IMG/VR virus record: IMGVR_UViG_3300046011_005389
Span: 1 to 21,015 of that record
DNA: 21,015 nucleotides
DNA from: a virus
Reading direction: 5' to 3' (one strand)
Made by a program: the position numbers and the translations under genes. Position 1 is the stretch's first letter, and each line of letters opens with the position of its first letter. Shown piece by piece: positions 12,355-19,704 of the stretch. The notes under the pieces are model-generated. The model ran no database searches. It saw only the letters and a program-made list of their open reading frames with translations, and had not been told where the DNA came from.

Positions 12355-12381
12355 CAAATTTAATAAAATATGAATAACAAA
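12355..12381 (-). promoter_or_regulatory. Bacteroidota-type promoter for the minus-strand gene
   Basis: Read on the minus strand, TAAATTTG (12362 to 12355) matches the Bacteroidota -7 consensus TAnnTTTG exactly. TTTG (12381 to 12378), 15 bases upstream, matches the -33 element, although the spacing is a few bases short of the usual. Transcription would start about 12-15 bases before the ATG at 12336. The box lies across the short gap and the first codons of ung, so the promoter overlaps the divergent gene. Confidence 0.5.
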
Positions 12382-13080
12382 CTAGAGTTAGAAGAAATAA
12401 GAAGTAAGTTATTGCTTAAACTTGAACCATCTGGTTGGAATTTAGTATTAAAATCATTCATAGAAAGTTCTGATTTTGAAACAATAATTAAACAATTAGT
12501 TTATCTTGTTAAAGAAGGTAAAAGATTTACTCCCACATTAAAACAGATGTTTAGAGCATTTGAAGAATGCCCTTATAACAAACTAAAAATAATCATTGTA
12601 GGTCAAGATCCTTATCCTCAATTAGGAGTTGCAGATGGTATCGCATTTAGTTGTAGTAACACCATGGAATTACAGCCAAGTTTAAACTATATGTTAAATG
12701 AAGTAAACAAAACTGTTTACAAAGGTCATCCTGGAAGTTTAGATGTAGATTTAACCAGATGGTCAAATCAAGGAATCTTATTAGTTAATACAGCTCTTAC
12801 AACTACAGTAGGTAAGATAGGACAGCATTACAATATATGGAAACCCTTTATAGCTTATTTGTTTGATCATTTAACATGGAATAATTCCGGACTTATTTAT
12901 ATTTACATGGGAAAACAAGCTCAAGAATGGGCGGAGTGTGTAAATGATAACAACCATAAGTTTTATGTAAGTCATCCTGCAAGTGCTGCCTATAATAACA
13001 GTACTTGGGATTGTCAAAATGTATTCATAGAAGCTAGGGATATTGTCAAAAAAATGTATAACGAAGATATTATCTGGTAA
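12370..13080 (+). CDS. ung: Uracil-DNA glycosylase, family 1
   Basis: The 236-residue enzyme has motif A GQDPYP (78-83) with the water-activating D80, GVADGIAFS (86-94), the WxNQGxLLVNTALT strand (131-144) with the uracil-reading N140, and motif B SHPAS (201-205) with catalytic H202. It excises uracil from DNA to start base-excision repair. The DNA-intercalating part after the His is SHPAS-AAY rather than HPSPLS, so the leucine finger is not obvious. It heads the replication module, as in crAss-like phages. The ATG at 12370 follows an A/T-only leader, and the stop overlaps the next ATG (TAATG). Confidence 0.93.
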   Translation: MNNKLELEEIRSKLLLKLEPSGWNLVLKSFIESSDFETIIKQLVYLVKEGKRFTPTLKQMFRAFEECPYNKLKIIIVGQDPYPQLGVADGIAFSCSNTMELQPSLNYMLNEVNKTVYKGHPGSLDVDLTRWSNQGILLVNTALTTTVGKIGQHYNIWKPFIAYLFDHLTWNNSGLIYIYMGKQAQEWAECVNDNNHKFYVSHPASAAYNNSTWDCQNVFIEARDIVKKMYNEDIIW

Positions 13081-13670
13081 TGGAAGATGTATTTAACAAA
13101 CTAATAAAAGCAGGTATAACACCTAATGCATTTTATGTTTTGTATTGTTCTAAACATAAAAAAATTCCTAATTCATTTGTAAGTTATGCTTTAGAAATTA
13201 GGAAGCTGCAAGTAGAAAAATGGGTGGATCAAGATTTGCAATTAACAGAAAAAAGTATTAATTTTATTCAAGAAATTGATGCCTTTTTCAAGAAAAGTAA
13301 AAAGAAAACATCTACAAATTTGATGGGTGAATCTTTTCTTGAATTGATACAAGAGTATGTAGAAATTTTTCCTAACAAAAGACTTTCAAGTGGTAAACCT
13401 GCAAGAGTAAATGTGAAAACATTAGAGAATTCTTTTCGTTGGTTTTTTGATACTTATAGTTATGACTGGGAAACAATTCTAGCAGCAACTAGAAAATATG
13501 TTTATGATTTTGAGCTTAAGAATTATGAATTTATGAGAACTTCTCAATATTTTGTAAGAAAACAAAATACTGATAAATCTTGGGATTCTGACTTAGCTAC
13601 ATATTGTGACATGATTATTAATGGAGAAGATGATTTTGAAGATAATCATTTTAAAGAAAGCGTAGTATGA
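13080..13670 (+). CDS. Conserved replication-module protein, possible helicase loader, 196 aa
   Basis: The N-terminal 65 residues look like a small helical, winged-helix-like unit. A Lys-rich linker (about 72-80) follows, then a helical C-terminal domain with aromatic residues (FRWFFDTYSYDW around 119-130). Proteins of this layout lying just upstream of DnaB-like helicases often act as helicase loaders or initiators. Here the helicase follows after only one small gene. The assignment is from context and layout, with no diagnostic residue seen. It overlaps both neighbours (TAATG, ATGA). Confidence 0.6.
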   Translation: MEDVFNKLIKAGITPNAFYVLYCSKHKKIPNSFVSYALEIRKLQVEKWVDQDLQLTEKSINFIQEIDAFFKKSKKKTSTNLMGESFLELIQEYVEIFPNKRLSSGKPARVNVKTLENSFRWFFDTYSYDWETILAATRKYVYDFELKNYEFMRTSQYFVRKQNTDKSWDSDLATYCDMIINGEDDFEDNHFKESVV

Positions 13671-13861
13671 GTAATTTTAATATTAAAATTTTATTGGGAA
13701 TCTGTGCTGTCATAGGTTCAATTGCTGGATACTATTTTGCAACATTTCTATTTGGTAGTATGCCATTTTGGAAATATATTTTGTTTGAATTTGCAATAAC
13801 AATTTTGCATACAATGTATAATTTCACAAAAGAACAAGCACTACAAACTGTGAAGAAATGA
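13667..13861 (+). CDS. Small membrane protein, 64 aa
   Basis: Two hydrophobic stretches (about residues 7-27 and 33-52), the first with a Gly-rich face, predict a two-pass membrane protein with a polar C-terminus (EQALQTVKK). It is wedged between the putative loader and the helicase, with ATGA overlaps on both sides, so it is co-translated with replication genes. A membrane anchor for the replisome is conceivable but not shown. No family is recognised. Confidence 0.6.
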   Translation: MSNFNIKILLGICAVIGSIAGYYFATFLFGSMPFWKYILFEFAITILHTMYNFTKEQALQTVKK

Positions 13862-14859
13862 GTAACTATTTAAATACTAAACCAGTAAAAGTAAAAAGTA
13901 AAATTGAAGCTTTTGATGAAGCTTTAGTTCACATAAAAGCAAGACAAGAAGGAAGAATAAGAAGTTTAATAACCGGTTGGCCCAAGTTTAATGATGCTTT
14001 ATTAGATGGGATAGAATGGAATACCCTAACAGTTATAGGGGCCAGACCAGGAACAGGAAAAACTTTTTTTATTGACCAATTGTGTGCTGACGTTGTTGAG
14101 TTAAACCCTAATGAAAATTTTAGAGTTTTACAGTTTCAATTAGAAATGCCGGGAAGAACCAGTGCTATCAGAGAATTATCAACTCCTACCAAAAAGGATT
14201 ATAAATCTTTAAATAGTGCAGGTATCAACAAGCTGACTGATGATGATTACAACAGGTGTGTTTCTTATGTAGAAAAACTTAGACAAAATGCAAGAGTTGA
14301 TGTTGTATATGACCCTTGTACCGTGGAAGAGTTTATGTCTACAATCCATCATTATGTAATGAAATATTGCAAAGAAGTTGATGGTAAAAAAAAATATACC
14401 AAAGTTTTAATTACAGTGGATCACTCAACTCTATTCAAAAAGTCTGCAAAAGATAAAGACAAGTTTGATATGTTGTATAATCTAGGTGAAGCAATTACCT
14501 ATATGAAGAAAACATATCCAGTTGCATTTCTTATTTTGAGTCAATTGAATAGAAATATTGATAGTCCCGAAAGATCAGAAAATGGTAAGTATGGTAATTA
14601 TGTCCTAGATTCTGATATTTTTGGTGCAGATGCTTTATTGCAACATGCTGATACCTTAATTGGTATCAATAGACCGGCACTTAAGAAAATCAGATACTAT
14701 GGACCTGATAGGTTCATAATTCCAGATGACACTACAATTGTATTTCATTTTCTTAAATCTAGAAATGGAGACACAAGAATTAGTTTTTTCAAGTTAGATA
14801 AACAGCAGATGAAGATTGTAGAAATTGACACTCCTCCGCAACAACAAAAAACAAAATAG
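13858..14859 (+). CDS. DnaB-like replicative helicase (RecA-core only)
   Basis: The 333-residue protein has Walker A GARPGTGKT (61-69), Walker B LITVDH (184-189), a SQLNR sensor segment (228-232), DIFGADALLQHAD (253-265) and the DnaB KSRNG arginine-finger signature (300-304). These mark the C-terminal hexameric RecA domain of DnaB/gp41-type helicases. The N-terminal primase-binding domain of cellular DnaB is missing: only about 45 residues precede the ATPase. It should unwind DNA at the fork with the primase at 16959. The possible loader lies two genes upstream. It overlaps the preceding gene at ATGA. Confidence 0.88.
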   Translation: MSNYLNTKPVKVKSKIEAFDEALVHIKARQEGRIRSLITGWPKFNDALLDGIEWNTLTVIGARPGTGKTFFIDQLCADVVELNPNENFRVLQFQLEMPGRTSAIRELSTPTKKDYKSLNSAGINKLTDDDYNRCVSYVEKLRQNARVDVVYDPCTVEEFMSTIHHYVMKYCKEVDGKKKYTKVLITVDHSTLFKKSAKDKDKFDMLYNLGEAITYMKKTYPVAFLILSQLNRNIDSPERSENGKYGNYVLDSDIFGADALLQHADTLIGINRPALKKIRYYGPDRFIIPDDTTIVFHFLKSRNGDTRISFFKLDKQQMKIVEIDTPPQQQKTK

Positions 14860-14865
14860 TAAATT

Positions 14866-15468
14866 ATGACAAGAAAAGAAAAGACAGAAGAATTGTTTAA
14901 GAAGCATTCTCCAACTTTTAGAATCATGAAAGTTGAAGATCCATTCTTTACATTAAAAAGCGCGTATTTTATTAGTGGTAAAAAAGGTAAATTTATTCAG
15001 TTATTTGAAAGTGAACTTGGTAAAGAAAAAGATGTTTATATGGAGTTTGTCAAAAAAGATTTGACTCCTGATTTATCGGATAGACCTTTATTCAAACTAA
15101 CATTCAATCCATTTTATAAAGAAGAATATGAAATGGAAAATAAAACAACTGAAGAAGGAAAAGAATATTCAGTATATATAATTCCTGTTTCTGAATTACA
15201 AGTTATCATGCCTAACGGTTCTTATATTACATATTCTAATTATGAGAATGGAGTTACAATTGATAGACAACAAACATTATTTCCAGACTTTGAAGATCAA
15301 TTTGGTTCTAAAAATGAAGTAGAACTTGACATTCAAAATAATGAAATTGCAGATGCACCATTATCTGAAATGACAATTTTAGATTTTGCATCTATAATGC
15401 TGATGAAACCAGTAAGTGCAAGGCCATGGTTGAATGATTTGATTAAACAAACAAAACGTGAAATATGA
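14866..15468 (+). CDS. Conserved replication-region protein, 200 aa
   Basis: The protein has a helical start, a beta-rich region (about 30-140) with Tyr and Phe in strands, and a helical acidic end. There are no metal or nucleotide-binding motifs. It sits between the DnaB-like helicase and the Sak4-like ATPase with short junctions (6-base gap, then ATGA), so it probably belongs to the DNA metabolism set. I cannot name a family. Confidence 0.7.
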   Translation: MTRKEKTEELFKKHSPTFRIMKVEDPFFTLKSAYFISGKKGKFIQLFESELGKEKDVYMEFVKKDLTPDLSDRPLFKLTFNPFYKEEYEMENKTTEEGKEYSVYIIPVSELQVIMPNGSYITYSNYENGVTIDRQQTLFPDFEDQFGSKNEVELDIQNNEIADAPLSEMTILDFASIMLMKPVSARPWLNDLIKQTKREI

Positions 15469-16184
15469 GTATAGTACTTCCAACAACTAAGATTAAAGGG
15501 GATAGAGTAAATCCTAAAAGACTCTTGATTTATTCTAAACCTAAGACAGGTAAAACTACTGCATTTGCAGGACTTGACAATAATCTGATTATAGATCTTG
15601 AGAATGGTTCTGATTATGTTAATGCTTTGAAAGTTAAAGCTAAAAACTTAAAAGAACTACTTGCAGTTGGTCAAGCAATTATTGATGCTGGTAAACCTTA
15701 CAAGTATGTTACAATTGATACTGTAACTGCTTTAGAATCTATGGTGATGCCGCTTGCAGTAAAACTTTACAGAAATACACAAATGGGTAAGCATTTTGAA
15801 GGAGACAGTGTAATTGGATTACCTAATGGTGCAGGTTATGGATATATTCGTGAAGCATTTTTCAATATTTTAGATTTTATTGATACCTTAGCACCCCACA
15901 TTATTTTATCTGGTCACATTAAAGACAAGGTAGTTGATGATAAAGGTGAGATGGTTATGTCTGCAAACATTGATTTGACGGGTAAAATTAAATCTTTGAT
16001 TTGTGCTAATGCGGATGCAATTGGTTATATGTATAGAAAAGGTAACAAAACTATTTTGTCTTTTAAGACTAATGAAGAAGTTACTTGTGGTGCCAGACCT
16101 GAACATTTGAGAAATCAAGAAATAGTAGTAACTGAATCAGTAGATGGTGTATTAACTACATCATGGGATGAAGTATATAAGTAA
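15465..16184 (+). CDS. RecA-fold ATPase, Sak4-like recombination protein
   Basis: The 239-residue protein has Walker A SKPKTGKTT (24-32), Walker B YVTIDT (81-86), and a conserved LSGHIKDK segment (148-155). This is the minimal RecA core seen in phage AAA_24 / Sak4 proteins, which anneal or exchange strands together with the phage SSB. The next gene is the SSB, the usual Sak4 partner arrangement. It lacks RecA N- and C-terminal domains, as expected for the family. It overlaps the previous gene at ATGA, and a 22-base A-rich gap separates it from the SSB gene. Confidence 0.8.
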   Translation: MSIVLPTTKIKGDRVNPKRLLIYSKPKTGKTTAFAGLDNNLIIDLENGSDYVNALKVKAKNLKELLAVGQAIIDAGKPYKYVTIDTVTALESMVMPLAVKLYRNTQMGKHFEGDSVIGLPNGAGYGYIREAFFNILDFIDTLAPHIILSGHIKDKVVDDKGEMVMSANIDLTGKIKSLICANADAIGYMYRKGNKTILSFKTNEEVTCGARPEHLRNQEIVVTESVDGVLTTSWDEVYK

Positions 16185-16206
16185 TAACAAATAAATAAAT
16201 ACAAAA

Positions 16207-16899
16207 ATGAACGTAGATTTAACAGATTTATTAGAAAGTAAGAGTGGCGGTAAAGGTGGTAAAAAGATTACACCCGGAAATCATGTATTGAAAATTACAG
16301 GTTTGAGTACTAAAGAAGACGAGAGATATCCTGAGAAAAAGTATATCTATATTCATGTAGAAACCGAACCAATTGAAGATTTTGAAGGTTTCTATATTGA
16401 TAATGACCCTAGTAAGGGAAGACATCTTGGTAAAATTGGTAAGATTAATGCAAATCCTTTTGGATATAAAGATGGTACCATGCCAAGTGGTGAGCCTGTT
16501 ACACAGCAAAGATCAATGTTTATGTTTGTAATTAACTTATGTAAAACATTAGGTATTACTGAATGGGCTCGTGAACAAAATAACAAACATTCAAATGCTG
16601 AATCTTTGATAGATGCATTTAATGCTACTGCACCATTTAAGAACCAGTTTCTTGAGTTTTGTGTAGGTGGTCAAGAATGGGTTAATGCAGAAGGTTATAC
16701 AAATTATAATTTACAACTTCCAAAAGCTGCAGGTGGTAGATATTCTATTGCAGGACTTGAAGAAGGTAAATGTCTAAAGTTTGATGCTTCTAAACACATC
16801 TATGTTCAAAAGAGTAAAACTCAAGAAGTTACTAATTTTAGCAAAGATGATGATGATCTTGATATACCAAAGTCATCAAGTGAGTTTAGTTTAGATTAA
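16207..16899 (+). CDS. Single-stranded DNA-binding protein
   Basis: The 230-residue protein has a Gly/Lys-rich N-terminus, a beta-rich core (about 20-185) and a classic acidic C-terminal tail (KDDDDLDIP...SLD), the feature through which SSBs recruit replication partners. Position between the Sak4-like ATPase and the primase fits. The core is not the bacterial SSB OB-fold sequence but resembles crAss-like phage SSBs. The leader is A-rich with an AAATAAATAAATA tract and no Shine-Dalgarno motif, typical for well-expressed Bacteroidota genes. A strong terminator follows, so its mRNA 3' end is protected. Confidence 0.75.
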   Translation: MNVDLTDLLESKSGGKGGKKITPGNHVLKITGLSTKEDERYPEKKYIYIHVETEPIEDFEGFYIDNDPSKGRHLGKIGKINANPFGYKDGTMPSGEPVTQQRSMFMFVINLCKTLGITEWAREQNNKHSNAESLIDAFNATAPFKNQFLEFCVGGQEWVNAEGYTNYNLQLPKAAGGRYSIAGLEEGKCLKFDASKHIYVQKSKTQEVTNFSKDDDDLDIPKSSSEFSLD

Positions 16900-16920
16900 T
16901 CATTCTATTTAATAATTTAA

Positions 16921-16953
16921 GGGGAAGTATTACTGCTTCCCCTTTATTATTTT
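16921..16953 (+). terminator. Intrinsic terminator after the SSB gene
   Basis: GGGGAAG (16921-16927) pairs with CTTCCCC (16936-16942) around an 8-base loop and is followed by a T-rich tract (TTTATTATTTT). Only 16 bases separate it from the primase ATG. The terminator probably allows some read-through and lowers primase expression relative to SSB. Confidence 0.8.
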
Positions 16954-16958
16954 AGATT

Positions 16959-17936
16959 ATGCAATCAACAGTTAATTTTGTAACAAGTATAATTGATGTT
17001 CCAAGAGAATGGATATTTGAATTTTACTTGAATCTCTCTTCTAGACTTTATGGTCAAACAATAAAGATAAAGTCTGTATTCAATCCAGCAGAGAAAACAG
17101 AATCCATGTATATCTATTTTGATGATTCAAAAGGTTATTATAGATATAAAGATTTTTCTTCTGGATTTGGTGGAGATTCTAGTAACTTGATAATGGATTT
17201 ATATAAATTATCTAGGAAACAAGCTAATCTAAAAATTGTATTAGATTATTCTAAGTATCTTGAAGATAATAATTATGATCCTGTAACTGAATATAAAATA
17301 GCGGCTACTTATAAAGTTTCAGATTTTATGATTAGACATTGGAATATCCTAGACAAAAGCTATTGGCAATCATTTAAAATTGGTACTGATCAGCTTACTA
17401 AGTATGAAGTAATTCCACTTGAGTATTATACATTAAGTAAAATAGAAGATAACATAGAAACATCATTTACTATAAAAGGAGAACATATCTATGGCTACTT
17501 TAAAAATGATGGAACTTTGTATAAAATTTATCAACCCAAGAATAAAGAAAAGAAGTTTATCAAACTACTTAACTATATTCAAGGTTCTGAGCAATTAACA
17601 TATACAACGAAGTATCTAATGATCATATCTTCATTAAAAGACTTGATGGCATTTAATTCATTAGGAATTCAGAATATTGAAGGAATAGTTCCAGACAGTG
17701 AGAATAGCCTTTTACCTGATAGTTTGATTCATTATTACAAAGAAAAGTATCATAAGATTATTACTCTATTGGATAATGATAAAGCCGGAATTCAAGCTAT
17801 GGAAAAGTATAAAGAAAAACATGAACTAAATTATGTTATCCCACCTGCTGAAAAGGATATTGCTGATTGTATTAAAACACATGGGATAGTAAAGACAAGA
17901 GAAATGTTATTTCCACTATTAAAACAAGCATTATGA
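16959..17936 (+). CDS. DNA primase, DnaG/TOPRIM type
   Basis: The 325-residue protein has an N-terminal DnaG-like region (YYRYKDFSSGFGGD, 60-73) and a TOPRIM domain with the metal-binding D272-N-D274-K-A-G. The first TOPRIM element reads IISSLKDL (222-229), with Ser where most family members have the acidic Glu, a variant I recall from crAss-like phages. The N-terminal zinc-finger cysteines of bacterial DnaG are absent. It should make RNA primers for the DnaB-like helicase. The ATG at 16959 follows the terminator's T tract, and the stop overlaps the next ATG. Confidence 0.85.
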   Translation: MQSTVNFVTSIIDVPREWIFEFYLNLSSRLYGQTIKIKSVFNPAEKTESMYIYFDDSKGYYRYKDFSSGFGGDSSNLIMDLYKLSRKQANLKIVLDYSKYLEDNNYDPVTEYKIAATYKVSDFMIRHWNILDKSYWQSFKIGTDQLTKYEVIPLEYYTLSKIEDNIETSFTIKGEHIYGYFKNDGTLYKIYQPKNKEKKFIKLLNYIQGSEQLTYTTKYLMIISSLKDLMAFNSLGIQNIEGIVPDSENSLLPDSLIHYYKEKYHKIITLLDNDKAGIQAMEKYKEKHELNYVIPPAEKDIADCIKTHGIVKTREMLFPLLKQAL

Positions 17937-18358
17937 GCTGGATTTATAAAGGTAAAGAGTTTGACGACAGAAATATTCCTGAAGGAGGTGTAGGTTTTAT
18001 ATACATTATGACTGCTATAATTGATGGTAAATCTGTTGCTTATATTGGTAAGAAGAACTTCTTTGCTAATATTAAAAGACCACTTGGAAAAAAGGCTCTA
18101 GCAATGTCTACAGACAAGAGACTTAAGAAGTACAAGAGAGAACTTAAACCTGACTTTATGAGATATTACAGTAGTAATAAGATCTTAAAAGATGCTCACA
18201 AAGCAGGAGTAAGTATTAAAAGAGAGATACTTATGATATGTTCTACTCAAATGGAGCTGACATATCAAGAGGTAAAGCACCAATTCAAATATGAGGTGCT
18301 TGAGAAAGAAGAATTCCTAAATGGGAATATTCTTGGTAGGTTTTATAAAATCAAATAG
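17933..18358 (+). CDS. GIY-YIG family endonuclease
   Basis: The 141-residue protein reads GFIY (21-24) then AYIGKK (36-41), the two-strand GIY-YIG motif. A basic stretch, a YYSSN segment and a helix with ELTYQEVKHQF follow, where the metal-binding Glu is expected, then NGNI-x-GRFY. This order matches the phage group with 'GFVY...YIGKK...' often labelled SegE-like. It cuts DNA in one metal-ion active site and could be a free-standing homing nuclease or a phage DNA-processing enzyme. It overlaps the primase gene at ATGA. Confidence 0.75.
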   Translation: MSWIYKGKEFDDRNIPEGGVGFIYIMTAIIDGKSVAYIGKKNFFANIKRPLGKKALAMSTDKRLKKYKRELKPDFMRYYSSNKILKDAHKAGVSIKREILMICSTQMELTYQEVKHQFKYEVLEKEEFLNGNILGRFYKIK

Positions 18359-18360
18359 TT

Positions 18361-18765
18361 ATGACAGAATTAGAATTGACAAGCCTCCTGTTTCAGTTGG
18401 CTGATTTGAATGTTACTGGTGTTAAAGTAAAATATGATGGTGCTGGAGACTCTGGTTCCGTAGAATGGATTGGTTTTACAAAAGATCCATGTAACACTCC
18501 AGAAGATGTAATTGATTATGTAGATGATTGGAATAATGAATTTTTATTAAGTAATCTAGATAGGGAACTTTATAACTTAGTTGAAGAGTTTGTTATTGAG
18601 AAACTTCTTGATGATATAGAAGACTGGTGGAATAATGAAGGTGGTTTTGGTGATGTAGGTATATGTGTTCCTTCAGGAAAATATGTTATCAATAATCATA
18701 TCAGAATTACTGAAACTGAAGATTATTTTCATGATGGAGATTTATTAAGTAAAACAGAAGAATAA
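18361..18765 (+). CDS. Small phage protein with YDGAGDSG motif (DUF6878-like), 134 aa
   Basis: The central YDGAGDSGSVEWIGF segment (about residues 25-39) and a C-terminal DWWNNEGGFGDVGICV (about 88-103) recall a phage/bacterial family I know as DUF6878, where Y-x-G-x-G-D-S-G starts a beta sheet. The match is from memory and tentative. The protein is acidic and soluble; its role in the family is unknown. It lies upstream of a DUF6915-like gene and a metallopeptidase/VWA gene in tight overlap (TAATG). Confidence 0.6.
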   Translation: MTELELTSLLFQLADLNVTGVKVKYDGAGDSGSVEWIGFTKDPCNTPEDVIDYVDDWNNEFLLSNLDRELYNLVEEFVIEKLLDDIEDWWNNEGGFGDVGICVPSGKYVINNHIRITETEDYFHDGDLLSKTEE

Positions 18766-19112
18766 TGGCGCATCCTTGGCAACATGCAAAATCCTCAGCT
18801 AAAAAGTTTGGAGGATCTCCTTTGGATTATTTGGAGATACACAAATGGTTTGATGAAACTAAGGCTTGGTATGGTCATAGTAAGCACAGACTGTTTAGAC
18901 ATCATAGTGAAGGTATATTTGAATGTGAGAAAAGATTTGGTGAAGTAATCACTAACTCTGATGGTAAAGATGTATATGTCCGTTATATAGGTGAACAGCA
19001 TGTAAAGGAAGATTGCAATGGATACATTCCAAGTGCAAAAGAATGGGTGGATATGATTGCAAGTGGTAAGCCTCAAGATTGGGCTATTAAAACTTTAAAA
19101 ATTGAAGACTAA
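18765..19112 (+). CDS. DUF6915-like protein, 115 aa
   Basis: The start MAHPWQHAKSSAKKFGG, the inner DYLEIHKWFDETKA and RHHSEGIFECE, and the later ITNSDGK and GEQHVKED follow the order of a well-populated hypothetical family, DUF6915. The several His residues (4, 26, 38, 41, 45, 46, 79) could coordinate a metal, though no catalytic activity is known to me. It overlaps both neighbours (TAATG on each side). The label is from pattern recall. Confidence 0.75.
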   Translation: MAHPWQHAKSSAKKFGGSPLDYLEIHKWFDETKAWYGHSKHRLFRHHSEGIFECEKRFGEVITNSDGKDVYVRYIGEQHVKEDCNGYIPSAKEWVDMIASGKPQDWAIKTLKIED

Positions 19113-19303
19113 TGAATAGAGTAAAACAAATTAAAGAAAAAGTAGAAGCTTTAGTTAATGAAGCTATAGAGCTGTTAGAAGCTAATTATGATATGGATAG
19201 TGCTAAGTTTAATAATCCTGCATACATGACTATGATGGATTTAAACGGTGCCTTAATGGAACTAGATTGTTTAGATGATGAAGACTTAAAAACTGAAGAC
19301 TGA
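19112..19303 (+). CDS. Small acidic helical protein, 63 aa
   Basis: The sequence is almost entirely helical, with Glu/Asp at many positions and a heptad-like pattern in the first 27 residues, then a DDED tail. No family is recognised. TAATG overlap with the previous gene and TGATGG with the next indicate coupled translation. It may be a protein-protein adaptor (inference). Confidence 0.65.
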   Translation: MNRVKQIKEKVEALVNEAIELLEANYDMDSAKFNNPAYMTMMDLNGALMELDCLDDEDLKTED

Positions 19304-19704
19304 TGGGTAAAGTAAAATTTGACAAAGAAGAAACAAAGAATTTATTAAACATGCTTAAATCTGAAGATCAGGATAATCATGTTATTGCATTTCAAGCATT
19401 AGAGAATACTGACCACAAAAAATATATTGGTGAGTTACTAGTGTTGTATAAGTTTTCTAAGTTACCAAAAGATGCTTGGGAAAAAGAAGCACCAAAATCT
19501 TATAAGGTGTTAAATAAAGCTGCTGCACTAGGGGATAATAATCTTACTAGTGGTAAATGTTTATCTCTTATGACTTCTAATGGATCTAGTAAAGATTCAA
19601 TAGAATTGTTCTTGGAGAATTTTGTAGTAGATATGGTTGGGTTCTTAGGACAACTAGGATATCCAACAGAAAAATTTGAAATAGATATTAAACTAAAAGA
19701 CTAA
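19303..19704 (+). CDS. Unrecognised protein, 133 aa
   Basis: Mostly helical, soluble, with Lys and Leu in repeating patterns; residues about 10-60 look like a short alpha-repeat. There is no catalytic motif. Overlaps of one base with both neighbours place it in the same translational string as the metallopeptidase/VWA gene, and it may be a partner of that protein (inference). Confidence 0.7.
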   Translation: MGKVKFDKEETKNLLNMLKSEDQDNHVIAFQALENTDHKKYIGELLVLYKFSKLPKDAWEKEAPKSYKVLNKAAALGDNNLTSGKCLSLMTSNGSSKDSIELFLENFVVDMVGFLGQLGYPTEKFEIDIKLKD

